Assembly: GCF_047948215.1 (NCBI RefSeq)
Contig: NC_134462.1
Location: 121,232,937-121,296,936 of the forward strand
DNA length: 64,000 bases
Reading direction: 5' to 3'
Source of the DNA: Lycorma delicatula
Lineage: Eukaryota; Arthropoda; Insecta; Hemiptera; Fulgoridae
This document shows positions 34,670 through 47,105 of the stretch, one piece after another. The notes beneath the pieces are model-generated. The model was not told where the DNA came from and did not search any database. It was given only the letters and a program-made list of their open reading frames with translations. Both the position numbers and the translations under genes were made by a program. Within the stretch, counting starts at the first letter, position 1; each line of letters opens with the position of its first letter.

Positions 34670-36180
34670 AAAAAAATTCAAATTTTGTCAATCCTACGTC
34701 GATTATAAATCCGCAGAATTGTCGTCCGATATCTTTGGATATGTTGATTTCTAGCGTACTGAGCTACATAATAGAGGGTATTTTAAAGTATACTGTAACG
34801 GAAAAAGGCGTAATTCAAGATACGGTAAATTATGGAAAGATACAAAGTTGTTTCGTGTAAATCTTTTCCGCTTAAACTCTCAGCGTAACCGTGCCCCATC
34901 GTTAGGAAAATGTTCACCACAAGCCTTATTTTCCTCCTACTTATGCGGCAAACGTACTAGAATAAATTTTGATGGAGCGTATTTGTTCATCTACTTTTTT
35001 GTACGTTTACCATACCTTGAAGTTTTAAATTTATTTATTCTCGTAGAATTAAGTTTCTAAATACTTGAAAACTATTATCAATGTATCTTATTTCTTACAT
35101 CAGCTAGCACGATTAAAACTGTTTAAATATGTTCTTATTATAACTTTTAATTACTGTAGAACGACTGACCTTGAAAAGTGAAAACAATTTGCAAAAAAAA
35201 AACATTATTTGAATGTAAAATCTCTATTATTTATAAATAGTTATGTATCTAGATCGTATTTTGACCCCCAACTAATGTAATTATGCGTATTTCACAAATT
35301 TTTCTGATAAAACGTAGAAAAACGTTAAACCTAGATCGTAGTAAGTTCTTTCTTAAGGTCTCTTAGGGCCTTTGAAGCACGTTTTTAGATGCTCTTTGAG
35401 AAATTTTGTTAGTTATTGCTAAACTTGTGCACCTATCCGTCTGATATAAACCAATTTAACGATCAAAATAACATACGAATGACTACATGTATTCTTTATG
35501 AAGTCAGCGTATATTGTATGTGTATTCGTCTGCCGAAAACAAAGGAGCAATAAATGAAAAAGTATTAACGAAAATTCTTAAATATTCTTTGGAGAATAAA
35601 TTATAGTTATAATATTGCTTTTTGTGTGAGGGGGTTACACTTCCGGTATACTTTTGAAATTCAATCGCTTTTAATTAGGATCAACAACACATCAAACTAC
35701 GAGTTTCATTATAAACGGATATACTATTCAAAAATATTTGAAGGATAAACGTTTTTTTTACGATATAGATGGTATTGTTTCTGATTTTAGTATTATTTAA
35801 ATAACTTTTTTTCAATTAAACATTTTTTTCAAAATGTCTTATTTTTAAATATTTTTTCAATAAATAAAGTTTAACGTATTGCAACTGAGATCACGTATTA
35901 ATTAAAATAAAATATAATAATAACGATTTCATTCTACGAGCTAAATAAATAAAATTTATGGAATAGCTTCGATTTTAGATTAATTTCTTCATAAAGAAAG
36001 TGTGTGTTTTTTTATAGAAGTTAATTACATTATAAATTAATTTACTTCCTGCTTTCTTACACATTTCAATTGAAAATAAATAAATTTTCATAAAATATTG
36101 TATTTTATTATTTAAAAAGTAATAATAGAAAACAAGAGCTACGAACAGCAATGTAATAATAATAAAAATAGAACTATTTA
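34255..36180. other. Presumed intron downstream of the receptor exon
   Basis: Starts with the donor GTAGGT. I looked for the next discoidin exon (the end of the domain, normally ending in a Cys-x-Arg-Val-Glu-type strand) and did not find it. A (TA)n tract lies at about 34637-34667. No other feature recognised. Confidence 0.5.
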
Positions 36181-36188
36181 AATAATGA

Positions 36189-36506
36189 ATGACCGCTTTG
36201 ATGTGGTGGCGACATGAGTTTTATGAAAGGTGGAGGAGTGAGCGTCGAGCACCGCTCGGTGACCCATATCAAAGTATGCAGCGTGTTTTGAGATATTATA
36301 TCTGGGACGTGCTTTGTGTCTTGACCCGTGCTAAGGGTCGGTATACTATAAAAAGTACTATAAAAAAACGTGACCTGGGTTCTTTTAAAATAAGTAATCC
36401 GCAGAAAATAAAGTACTTTGTAAAGTTCATTTATTATTATTTTTCTTTATATAATAGGTTTGTAATACTATATATATATATTTATACATTTTTTCTGTTG
36501 TATTAA
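36189..36506 (+). other. Unassigned 105-residue open frame in a GC-richer patch
   Basis: The first two thirds (36190-36345) are clearly GC-richer than the flanks. They encode ALMWWRHEFYERWRSERRAP followed by LGDPYQSMQRVLRYYIW and VLCVLTRAKGRY. The last third is AT-rich. I recognise no domain. It may be the edge of an unknown repeat or a degenerate element, and nothing shows that it is expressed. Confidence 0.25.
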
Positions 36507-36699
36507 TAATTTTACTCGTTGATTATAAATAAGATAACTTTTATCGGGATATGTTCAGTTTTTGGTTCTGCTCGCTCCATCTCTTGGGTGAAAAAACTGA
36601 TGAAAGACCATGGTAGTGTGGACAGTTTTACGAGTCGTAATCATGATGAAAATCAAGGCGTATTAAATCATTGTTTTTATTAATCTTAAATGATTGGTA

Positions 36700-36800
36700 T
36701 CACGTCGACCTGAGATTGTACAAGACTACACTTCACTCATACATATCGTCCTCATTCATCCTCTGAAGTAATAATACCTGTTGGTGATTCCCGGAGAATA
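36700..36800 (+). repeat. SINE family B, 3' end fragment
   Basis: GAGATTGTACAAGACTACAC, TCATCCTCTGAAGTAATA and TTCCCGGAGAATAAAA match the tail of the copy at 15405-15510. The head and body are absent (5'-truncated). Confidence 0.65.
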
Positions 36801-38515
36801 AAAAAATTATTCTTTTTTAATTAGGCAAGTGTAAATGGATGATTTCGTCCGTCTAGTTTTTTTTATATTCCACTGTGCTTGAACGAGAGGCGTCTTATAT
36901 ATATGCGGTTTGATTTAATAATTTGTGTATAAATAATTTATTTTTGTATTTATTTTATTTATTTATTTTTTTTGAACTATCATGTCAATCGATGAATTAT
37001 TATTTATTTCTGTTTATTGGAACAAATGTGGCGTGTAAACATTTGTCCTTTAAACCGGCCGGATGTGTTGTCCTGTTTTGTTACCTTGATTTCATAGTTA
37101 CTGTTTATTTTTTTAAATACTTAAAAAAAAATGTGTTATCGATCGTAACTGTCAAAGTCCTGCGTATAATTAAATAATCATTTTGTGACAATGTTTTTAT
37201 GAACCTAAATACCAAAACTGTGCGGTGTTAATTTTTTTTTCAAAATCGTTACCCAATACCAGATCCTCAGATCCTCTCAAAACAGGATAAAGTATGAATT
37301 AAGGGAAAACAAATTTTTATTTATTTTCCTTAAAAGTAGGACTATCAAGATTCGAAACAAAAAAGAAACTAAAACAAACAGTTGTTGAATTTATAAAGAA
37401 TGTTGAAACGGAGCATACAACATTAAAACAACTGGTATATATTTATCCGTTACGGTCGGCGATGAAAATTATTTAAAAGTATAAACTTTTAAAATGACAA
37501 ATCGAAACAAATTTATAACTTACAAATCTATTTAATAACTTACTTTCAGTTGCTCTTGCGATCAGTTTCATTGACTGGTGCTATTTTACTCATCCTGGTA
37601 TCAGTTGATGTTATTACTAAATTTTTTTTTTTTATTATTATTATTAAGTTATTTAGAATTTTGTTGAAAAATATGTTGAATGTGAGTTAGCACTGCTTAT
37701 TTAGTAGAAAGTTATTATTAGTATATGTACAAGTGATTATATGAAAAGGGAAAAAATTTGGAAACTGATTCTAGAGCTTGAAATAAGGAAAAAAGTTCAT
37801 ACAAAAGGTTTACGTCCGTAAACTTTTTTTATCGAGTTACAGTTAACGGAAAATGTTGACCGGATTTCAGTTCCGTCGTTGAACTGAGGTCATGCTGAAA
37901 TTTTTGGGGCTTTATATATAAGGGGTAAACTTAAATCATGGTTATTGAGCTGAAAAAAAAATGTCCCAAAACTGTATCTCACGTAGTTTTCATGATAACC
38001 AAAATAAAACAAAAATTTGGTGACGAACTACAATAACTTTGATAAAAGAGTAATAAATGCTTAAACTTTATATAAAAACTTACAAAGAATTTAATTCGGA
38101 TCAATTTAATATAATAAAATCTGCGAAAAGCAAAAAAAAAACTTTTATTACAAATAAAATTGTACAAAACTTAACAGAAAAATGTTATGAATTTGTAAAA
38201 CTTAAAAAAGCAATTGGTTTAGTACAATAAATTTAGACCTTTGAAAAAGTAGGTTAGAAACACTAACTGTATGCTTCAAAATTGATATGAATACTACTCA
38301 TCTTTGTCATAAAATTGTGGTTACGTGTTAATAATAAACGTTAGATGGTTTAGTTGTTTTTGACGTAATTTTGATCTCGTTTAATTATTATTTTAGAGAA
38401 TCACATTACATAGTTTTTTTTCTTGTATTCTAAAATGTACAAACTTTTTTCCGATTGAATCTGAATTTAAAAAAGTGAAATTACGATGTTAATATCTTCG
38501 TTTTGAAAAACGCCG
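36801..38515. other. AT-rich non-coding stretch
   Basis: No gene recognised. A small hairpin (AAAGGTTTACG / CGTAAACTTT) lies near 37804-37827. Confidence 0.45.
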
Positions 38516-38520
38516 CGTCT

Positions 38521-39540
38521 CTTTACTCCTGCTGAATGGTATGCTGATATGATTTTTGTGTACGGCCTTTTACGGTGGAAGCGCTCATAACTACTTGCGG
38601 GAGAAGAATACCGAAGTAGGTATTCTCGAGTAATTCCAAACAGTAAAACATTTTGAAGAATTTTTAATAATCTTCGTGAAAACTGTACACCTCCCAGCGC
38701 TCGTGTTTCATCTGAACTTCAGCCGGTACATAGTGGTGAAAGAGAAAGCATTCTTCAGATGGTACAGCTTAGTCCTACAACGAGCACGCGAAGAATTTTT
38801 ACAAGACCCACCGTTCCGCAAAGTGCAGTATGGAAGATCGCTCGTACGGTCATGAACTGCGTCTATATACGTTTAGAACCTTAAAGTACCTCCGGTTCGG
38901 TGACCGTACAGAAGACTGCAGTTTTGTAATCGGGTTAACAGTAATTACCGTTTAATTGCGTTCGTACAACTTTCTGATGTAGCTACGTATTTTTGCCCGT
39001 AATGGCATAACATTATAAGGAATTCACGTAGATTGTTTGAAGAAAACTCAGATGTTGTAGTCAAATCGAATTTCCAGCGGCGATCTTCGGTAAATGTTCG
39101 GTGTGGCACGATCGACAACCGATCGGTAGGCCTTTAACGTGTCACGGGTAGAAATTATTAAACAATGAGTTACTTACAGCGCTTGAAAATTTCTCATCGA
39201 CGAAACGAAATTTATTATCGACTTGATGCAGCGCCAACGCGTCTCACGAATGATGGAAGACGCATCTAAATGAAAAATTTATCTGTAAATTGTTTGGAAG
39301 GCCTGTAAATAGGCCACCTAGATCACCGAACCTCAATCCATTAGATTACTGTTTACGGGGATGGATGAAATTCTAGGTATACAAGCAAAAGGTAGACGCA
39401 CGGGATGAACTGATCGCTGGCATTGTCAATGTTGCTGCCTACACCGTGGAACGCGAAGATATCATCGGTTGGCGACGGAAAATATAAGGAAACGAGTCGA
39501 AAAGTGCCTCGATGTCAACGGTGGAATTAAAGTATTTTTA
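38521..39540 (+). pseudogene. Mariner-type transposase with N-terminal helix-turn-helix, broken
   Basis: The plus strand begins FTPAEWYADMIFVYG at 38521, the start of the N-terminal DNA-binding domain of this mariner branch (DUF4817-like, from family memory). NNLRENCTPPSARVSSELQ follows near 38665, then SPTTSTRRIF and SAVWKIARTV near 38770-38850, a second helix-turn-helix. At the C-terminus RPPRSPNLNPLDYCLRGWMK (39311-39370) holds the third acidic residue in the LDY position. DARDELIAGIVNVAA and RVEKCLDVNGG near 39490 close the protein. Stops and frameshifts lie in every block, and the first two catalytic Asp are not readable. It is the same branch as the minus-strand remnants at 23.2-25.1 kb. 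Confidence 0.82.
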
Positions 39541-39975
39541 AAAGTAAATTAAAAGTATATTAATTTTTTAAAAGTGTAAATTTATTTTATTGAAAACCGC
39601 TTTAATTTTTACAAATTCATAATATTTTTGTGTTAAGTTTTGTTCTCTTTTGCTTTTAATAACAGATTAATTTTTTGTTTGTTTTTCATTGATTTTATTA
39701 ATCGGTTTTCTCAGAAGTAGATTCTCTAATTGTTTTCTTAATACGATTTATGCATTTAACAATCATTTAACAAAGTTACTCTACTTCAAACGTAAAAAAG
39801 ATTTTCTCGTCACCGGTTATGTTTTTGTTTTTTTCTTTTTTTTAACTTTCGTCTTCTAAACCTACGGGAAAAACAATTCTAGAATCTGTTTAATTCGATT
39901 TTTCAGATAGAAAACCATAAGAAACCATAAAGTTTACTTCTAATACAATCCCTTAAAAATTTTAGTATGATATTT
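39541..39975. other. AT-rich non-coding stretch
   Basis: Nothing recognised. Confidence 0.4.
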
Positions 39976-39984
39976 CATCGGAGG

Positions 39985-40055
39985 AATTGAAATCCGAGCG
40001 AAAGTTTTCGCTAGCCGTTACCCGATTATAAAGCGTTTTTAGTTTGTATGAAACT
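39985..40055 (+). repeat. Fragment of the 20.8-kb MITE family (right end)
   Basis: TTTTCGCTAGCCGTTACCCG followed by a degraded AAGCGTTT matches 21254-21290. Only the end is recognisable here. Confidence 0.5.
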
Positions 40056-40116
40056 TGTTTTTCATATTTAAAGCTCTGGAACCTGAATTATTTCCCTTTC
40101 TCTTGTATCACAAAAG

Positions 40117-40118
<2 letters not shown>

Positions 40119-40166
<48 letters not shown>
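40119..40166. repeat. (TA)n microsatellite
   Basis: About 48 bp of pure TA dinucleotides. Confidence 0.95.
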
Positions 40167-40169
<3 letters not shown>

Positions 40170-41862
40170 TTCAATTTTATACGTATAGTGTATATTAAGG
40201 TGTAATTTATCTATATGTTTGTGTAAAATATTGGCAAGCCGTGAATATGTTGGGATTTGAAGTGTTGTGTGTTTTTTGAAGGTGCATTATTGTGTCATTG
40301 TAATCATATTAATCTACTTATTCTAGGCGGTAGAAAAATCCTTAAAATGTTCACTGGTTATTAAATATTATTACCGTCATTATTCATTTACATTATGTAA
40401 ACTTGGGAGATTAAATAGAACGATTTGAATCTAATAAAGATGAACGGTAAAAGATGCGGTCACCTCGATCGGATTAAGCTTGTCTCCTGTTTGATTAAGG
40501 TGTTATAGATTGATCGATATCACATTTAATACAGCTTTTACTTTAAAGTATTTTCACACGTTACTTAAATTTTTCGGGTGTTTGTAATTCGTAAAACATC
40601 CTTTGGACGTGTTCTCTCATCGCCTATTTAGAACGTGGAATATAATGAACGTACCTATTTAATAATTACTAACGTTGTAATGTATTTCTGTAGGGTTTAA
40701 TACTATTGTTTCCGTTCAAATCCGATTATGTATTTATCGGACGATGACGAGTATATTAGTCCATCCTTCAGTTATATAAATTTATATACCGAAGGTTGTT
40801 TACGGTGTTTCAAGAGAATAAGGAATTTATATCTTGTTTCGGTTACGGTTAATTAACTTAACGTGTTTTTTCATTAAATTCATAGACAACATAATAGTTT
40901 TTTTAAGTACTTTTGTATCTTTTTTTAATTTATTCTCTGTTTATAATCCCTTAAAGAAAAATTCATTTCCATTAAAAAAAATATATATTTTATATGAAGC
41001 AGTTTTTGTTGTTATAATCTAAATCTTTATATTGTTACGATCTTCCTTGTAATCTGTGAACGATTAATAATTTTTTTTTATAAATCGATCTGTCTCAGGT
41101 TCGATTCCGGGCAGGCGTCCGAGCTGCAAATAAAATTACCTTAATTACCTAAATTACCTTATTACAGTATGCGGTAAGTATGAAAAATCTTTCTTTGAAA
41201 AATTATATATTAGGAACCGCTCTGTGAAAAAACGTATATATCTTATTAAATCGTATTTTTTAATGCATTCTTCTTTACAATTTACTTAAAGGAAATCTTT
41301 AGAAATTACACCAAATTTCCGATTAAAGACTTCCTTTATTTTTGTTAATTTCACGGTAATGCGGTATCAAAATCTCATAACTTCGTTAGTTGATTTAATA
41401 TAAGAAAAATCTTTAAAAATATAATTAACAACAGATATCTATTTGTCATTTAAAAATTTTTTTAACTTTTTCTGCAGTAGGTTTAGAATATGTTGGCAGT
41501 TAAAAATAAAAAATTCTTCTTAAGCTTTTTCGGTGTAAAAAAAAAAAAAAAAAACATTTTTTTCACTGAATGTAATGATAGATACTTTTACATTACTGAT
41601 ACGGTACGTATATAATTTTGTAATTTCAACTGACGATTGTAAAGAAAAGAAAACTTTCCGCTTATATTTCTACTTTCTGGTAAAAAAGAAACACAATTTT
41701 TCACACTCCTACACCAAACAGCTGTACAGGTAATATACCGTGTTTCTTAAAGCGACTGAACAGTTAGACAACACAAGGTAGTTCCTATCCGTAATGAACA
41801 AGTAAAATACTTTCACACATACGATGGAGAATTTCCGTACATTCTCTGAAGAAAAAAAAGAA

Positions 41863-41900
<38 letters not shown>

Positions 41901-43375
41901 TAAAATACACCGTCCCGTGTAGTAAGCAGAGTTATGGCTGAATATCAACCGAATTTTTACGGTTGTAACGTAATAGTGTTCAACAATGTATTCTGCTCCA
42001 TGAAGGCGACATTTGGTTTTTTATTTTCTTTTCTAAGCCTGGAATGAAGTGTTTGTTATTCTTGTATACGGCTATGAAATCCTTTGGAATGATTCGTATC
42101 TTATTTCGGATGGCATAATCGTTTGATTACGGCGTGTAACAGACAGAGAGTACAAAACTTTTGTTGCGTTTACTTTAATCTTTAAGTTCATCGTTATTTA
42201 AACATAACTTCAAATCGTTTTCTACAAGTAAATAAAGAAAATACTTATGGATAATTAAATACCTGCACAGAATTTTCAGTAAAATTAATTAATACGTATA
42301 TTATTCTTTTCTTTTTTTTGTTTTTGTTAATTGAATTTCTATACGATGAATTCTTAGTAATTACACCTCAAAAATGTATTTTTTTTTCACGGTGGTCGGA
42401 TTCTCTTGAGAATATTTTATGAAAGTCTTAATGCGTAATCCTGATTTAAATTATTATTAATATAAATTTGAAAGGCAATTTTCATTAAATTCATAGTTAT
42501 TACGCGACTACAAAAAACCATAAAAGAGAATATAAGTTAGTTTTCTTGAAATTTTCAGTCAAATTACAAAATATTGTTAGCGAAGAGATACTTTGAACGG
42601 TGCGCTTACAAAATTTTTGTAGTATAATATTTAGATTTTGTACTTTATTCTGCATCTCTTTTACTGTAATGAGAGAATATATGTGTGGAAAAGGAAGATT
42701 AATACTTAGAAAGAGAGATAATTATACGATCCGTTATTACAATACGGAACCGTATAGCGGTACAAATTAAACCGATGTAATTATGCAAACTGTTGAACTG
42801 ATGCTCTCGTTTAGAAAAATCGTTTATTAGATGAATACCGATAACTATTCCCGAAGTTAATAGCGTTCATATAGGAGTATAATATCGTACTATATTTTAT
42901 CTTTCTCTTAACGCTATTATACACAAATGTCACTCTTTCGTTCCCTTAAGTTTACTATAACTTAGATAATGTATTTAACTAACATGTAGGCGGTGGTACA
43001 GCTGCCACCTAAATCCATTTGTATACAAATGCCTTCTTTATCCACCTATTTTCATCATCCTTATTAAGAATATTGTTACAGGTTTACGTTACTTATTATT
43101 GCTGAAAAACAAAAAGGAAGGTCGCTTTATTTCTTTGTATATAATACGTCTTTTTAGTGTGATTAAAGGTTGTATTTTCCATTTGAATTGTGTTATGCGA
43201 TTTTGTTTTCCTTTTTCATTATTTTATTTATTTTTATTTATTATTTCATATATTTGATACGAATCTTGTTTTATCGGTTTTATTTGTTTACTTAACATCG
43301 TTCTGGATTCTGATCGTTAAACGAACGATCCAGAATTTCCAGAGCCCTTAAGAGTAAACCGGATTTATCGGTCAA
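40170..43375. other. AT-rich non-coding stretch with a SINE scrap and a (TA)n tract
   Basis: A SINE family A scrap lies at about 41096-41120: the B box GGTTCGATTCCGG is followed by GCAGGCGTCC. A (TA)n tract lies at 41863-41896. Otherwise no gene is recognised. Confidence 0.45.
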
Positions 43376-43379
43376 TCTA

Positions 43380-43620
43380 TAGCGGTTACTATGAAAATTA
43401 ATGTTACCAGCGATCGTGTTCGTCGCCTTCGTAATAAATGTTCCCGACAAATAATTTTAGTAGCGGAGGGAATAGCGGTCGCTATGGAAACGCATGTTAC
43501 CACCTCGCGATAGCCTGAGCGAATAACCCTAACGCCTGATGTTAGCGGTGAGGAGATATCTGTTACTATAGAAACGCATGTTATCTCACCACCTCATTGG
43601 CTATCGTCAACATTGCCTTA
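43380..43620. repeat. Three-unit array with RFX/X-box-like motifs
   Basis: Three related units lie about 90 bp apart. The motifs are GTTACTATGAAAAT (43385-43398), GTCGCTATGGAAAC (43478-43491) and GTTACTATAGAAAC (43562-43575). The second and third fit the X-box consensus RYYNYYATRRNRAC exactly. The first differs at the last base. Each is followed by a T-G-T-T-A-C/T motif (ATGTTACC or ATGTTATC). The units also share GCGAT/GCTATCG pieces. The segment is GC-richer than its surroundings. It could be a regulatory element or a repeat that happens to resemble one. Confidence 0.5.
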
Positions 43621-43969
43621 AGAATAAATATGAGTTCAATGGACACTTTTTCACCGATGCAGGAAGATTGTATTTTGCTTATTTTAATAATATTAATTAA
43701 ATTTTTTTTTTTAAATTACTAATTTTTATCCATTACAGAGGATGTACTTCATTGCAGTTAGGTAATCATATAAAAAGATCCATTTGTAATGCTCTTTATT
43801 GTGTAGACAAAAATCTTGTAGGATATTTACTTCATAAGCTTAAGAAAAGCATGCTTAATTTTATTGGAAACCGGTTAGGAATATAGACTCATAATGTTTC
43901 ATTCTTAAAATTCGACACAACTATTACTGGCGTAATATTGAAAATTAATTTTATACATATACGTTTTTT

Positions 43970-44635
43970 TCTTCAGTCATTTGACTGGTTTGATGCAGCT
44001 CTCCAAGATTCCCTATCTAGGCCAGTGGTTTCATTTCGGTATATCCCCTACATCCTACATCCCTAATAAGTTGATTTACATATTCCAAACGTTGCCTGCT
44101 AGCACAATTTTCCCCATCTACCTGTCCAAACGCTTCTTTCTTCATTGAATTGCCGCAACACCTCTTAATTTGTCACTTTATCCACCCGTATGAGTTTTAA
44201 CATTCTCCGACATCACCGCATTTCAAAATCTTCTAATCTTTTCTTCTCGGGTACTCCGGCACTCCAATCGTCAATGTTTCACTTCCATATAAAGCTACGC
44301 TCCAAACATATAATTTCAAAAATGTTTTCCTGAGGTTTAAATTAATTTTTGATGAAAGAAAATTATATTTCTGACTGAAAGCTCGTTTCGCCTGTGCTAC
44401 TTGGCATTTTGTATCGCTTCTGCTTCGTCCATCTATAGTAATTCTACTTCCCAAATGACAAAAATCTTCTACCTACACAGTCTTTTCTCGTCCTATTTTT
44501 ATATTCAGCGATCTATCTACTTTATTTCTAATGCATCTCATTACTTTCCTGTTGTTTTTGTTTATTTTCATGCAGTAGTTCTTGCGTAGGACTTCATCCA
44601 TGGCATTATTGTTTGTTGTAAATCGTTTCTCTTTC
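43970..44635 (-). pseudogene. 5'-truncated LINE (family 1), copy C
   Basis: Matches copies A and B on the minus strand from the 3' end (CTGAAGA, then the GAGAGCTGCATCAAACCAGTC motif split as GAGAGCTGCATC and AAACCAGTC) to about 44635. Readable pieces are GSRITIDGRSRSDTKCQVAQ, KRAFSQKYNFLSSKINLNLR, and VWSVALYGSETLTIG. About 80 bp present in copies A and B is missing near 44128, and short TCC repeats flank the lost piece in copy A. Many substitutions show it is older than A and B. It extends slightly further 5' than copy B (to the region upstream of the reverse transcriptase end), but the FADD box is absent. Confidence 0.85.
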
Positions 44636-44639
44636 CACT

Positions 44640-45000
44640 GTTATTATATATATATATATATATATATATAATCACTTTAATTATTTTTATTGGAAAAAAA
44701 GTGTTTTTAAATTTAATTTTAATCACATCTACCTCTTGGATGTTTTAAATATTTCAAACTGATGGTAAAGCGGATAAAATTTAGGTATTTGTTTTGTTAA
44801 AAAAAAAAATTATAGTAATAAAATTACTATTGATCTTGACGTGTATAAAATTATTTAATTTTATTCATAATTAATTGTGTTTATCCTTTATTATTTTTTT
44901 TTACATATAGTATGATTTCTTTGGCGTAATTACATATTCAGATCTAATGTTGCTAAATATTTATTACGTTATTAGACTTCATATACATATTTTTTGTACT
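44640..45000. other. (TA)n tract and AT-rich DNA
   Basis: A (TA)n run at 44643-44672 directly follows the 5' end of LINE copy C. The rest shows nothing. Confidence 0.6.
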
Positions 45001-45004
45001 TATC

Positions 45005-45190
45005 GACCTTCACTATGGTGAAATGGTATTGTTACCGTTTCATGTGGAAGGTTCTGGTTTCGGTTCCGTGTAAGGCGTAATGTTATCATAGTCTACGTTT
45101 TTTTTTGTTATGAATGAGCGTGCGTCAACATATATGTTCATTAGTCCGTTGGAAATTGGTAGCGTGTGAAAAGTTGCGCAAAAATTCAAA
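45005..45190 (+). repeat. Degenerate tRNA-derived SINE
   Basis: CCTTCACTATGGTGAAATGG resembles the A-box region, and GGTTTCGGTTCCGTGTAAGGC a mutated B box plus the family A post-box sequence. A body with CATTAGTCCGTTGG, then ATTGGTAGCGTGTGAAA, follows. It is heavily mutated. Confidence 0.4.
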
Positions 45191-45841
45191 GCGCTGAATT
45201 TCTATGCGCTGAATTTTTTTGTTGAAATTTCAAACCGGTGCCCTCCCCCATTAATAGGGAACGGGTTGTTACTTTTTTTTTTTTTTTATTTATTCGATGT
45301 TGATGTATTTTATTAAAGCTTTTCGGGGAAATAACCGTTAAAGGAAATAAAAAAACAATTTTTTATAAAAATTTTATTTTTAGTTATTAATATTTCTCTT
45401 CTGGATTTTAAATACGATTTGATATCCAGAATTTTTTTTTAAAATCAAGGAGTATTATACGGAGTATAATCTGCAACCATTCCAATCAAAATTCGTAACT
45501 CTACGGTTGGACTATTCTTCTGTCTGCCTTAATTAATATTTAATAATTGTATTCTAATCACGTAGCGCGATTATTAAGATAAATAATTTATATTCTATTA
45601 ACGTGAATTTTAATAGAACAATCCACCCATATTATATTATAAAAAATAAGAAAAACACTACAGTAGATCTCGTAACAAGATAATTTTATCAAAATATACA
45701 CACATAAGCTGTTTAATAACCTTGTTATATTAATCTGAAACATCTTAATTACATACTTAAATTTCACGTTCAATAATATTAAAATAATAGAAAAGTAGTT
45801 ATGTATATATATATATATTATATATATATATACATGTGTGC

Positions 45842-45881
<40 letters not shown>

Positions 45882-46620
45882 GCACACACAATGTACAAAG
45901 TTTATTAATCTATTTTTACATATAAATCATTTCTATTTTTTTTCTCTCTCTGTCTCATAATTTATTTATATTAAATCATACTAAACATACACCTTAATAC
46001 ACCCACCAGAATGTTGTTATTAACAATCTAATAAATATGACGTGTGTATGCGCAGGATGCTTTTTAACAAACAATGCAACACGATGAATTTTTGGGCCTG
46101 GCCAAACAATTTTTAATGAGCAGAAGAATTGTTTCGTGGGTGACGACGTTGAGTAAAAAATGAATGAATGGCTATTGTAATGAAAGCGTTAAATTTATTA
46201 ACAATTATTAAAAGAATAAACAACAGCAACGATAACAATTTATGAAAATTGAAAATTATTATCTTTATTATAAACAATAAAAATTACAACAGTAAATTTT
46301 ACCGTCTGATTATGATTTAGTTTTCTCTTTTTTACTCCTAATTTTGTAACTTTATAAATTTAAATTCAGATAGCTTATATCATATTCAGCTTATGTTCCT
46401 GTAATTTTTAAAGTTTATCTCCTCAGGCTTTCTGTTTTTAAATCGTATTGTAAAGTAAGTAACTTCAGAAATATAAAGAAAGATAACTTGTAAGATCTTT
46501 GGTAAAGTGTCTTGTAAGATTTTAAGAAAGTTACGTAAAAATTCTATAAAATTAGAAAAAACTAATTCTACTAATGGATTACCGTATCCAAAAAAGTACT
46601 TAAAAAAAACCTTAACTAAA
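45191..46620. other. AT-rich non-coding stretch with palindromic (TA)n
   Basis: At 45802-45892 two (TA)n runs surround TGTGTGCG, and the second is closed by CGCACACA, so 45835-45888 is a perfect palindrome with a (TA)n core. The rest shows no recognisable feature. Confidence 0.6.
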
Positions 46621-46624
46621 GGCT

Positions 46625-46945
46625 TTTAGTCAATTGGTTTGCTTGGCATTTCTCCCGCCACCACCCATTCGGTCGCCCTATAGCATAAGACCGAATGTCT
46701 GTGCCACAAACGGCTACTGAGCCTCGAATATTTAGCGACCAGTATCCTAACATAGATGCTAGAGCTTACCTAACAGCGTGAGCGGACTAAGCGTGGTGCC
46801 ATACACCATCGGCTTACGTGTCCCAACCGTTCACTTGTTATATACTTGTTAAAATGAGTAGGCGTACCCCGTCAACTACTAAAAATATATATGACATCCA
46901 TAATAAAATTTATTTCGTCTAGGCAGCAATTCGCTGCCATTTAGC
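46625..46945 (-). mobile_element. R1-like LINE 3' tail, copy 2
   Basis: The segment matches 2655-2975 along its whole length in the same orientation. It ends against an ORF1-like piece of opposite orientation at about 46946, while the copy at 2.6 kb continues into other sequence. The break at this point marks a deletion or rearrangement in this copy. Confidence 0.65.
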
Positions 46946-47105
46946 AATTGAATGTAAAAGTACACCCGAAGAGAATGCGTAGGCCCCGAATTATAGTCTA
47001 TGATATTAACCGTAGCCTTACCGATGAGGATTTCCCGTCTCTCATTAGGGAGGAGAATACTGATTTGGATGAAGCCGCCTTCCGCCGAGACTGCAGGCTG
47101 GTCTT
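46946..47105 (+). pseudogene. R1-like LINE ORF1 (gag-like) fragment, inverted
   Basis: Plus-strand frame KRMRRPRIIVYDINRSLTDE at 46969, followed by DFPSLIREENTDLDEAAFRR and CRLVF. In R1-clade ORF1 proteins this is the conserved block P-R-V-I-V-Y-D-V, L-T-E-E, Q-N, F-R-K-E-C-K-L-V-F, found before the zinc knuckles. It ends at about 47105, where minus-strand endonuclease sequence starts. Thus it points toward the endonuclease piece, head to tail in opposite directions. It comes from the same kind of element, but its orientation cannot arise by simple truncation. Confidence 0.65.
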
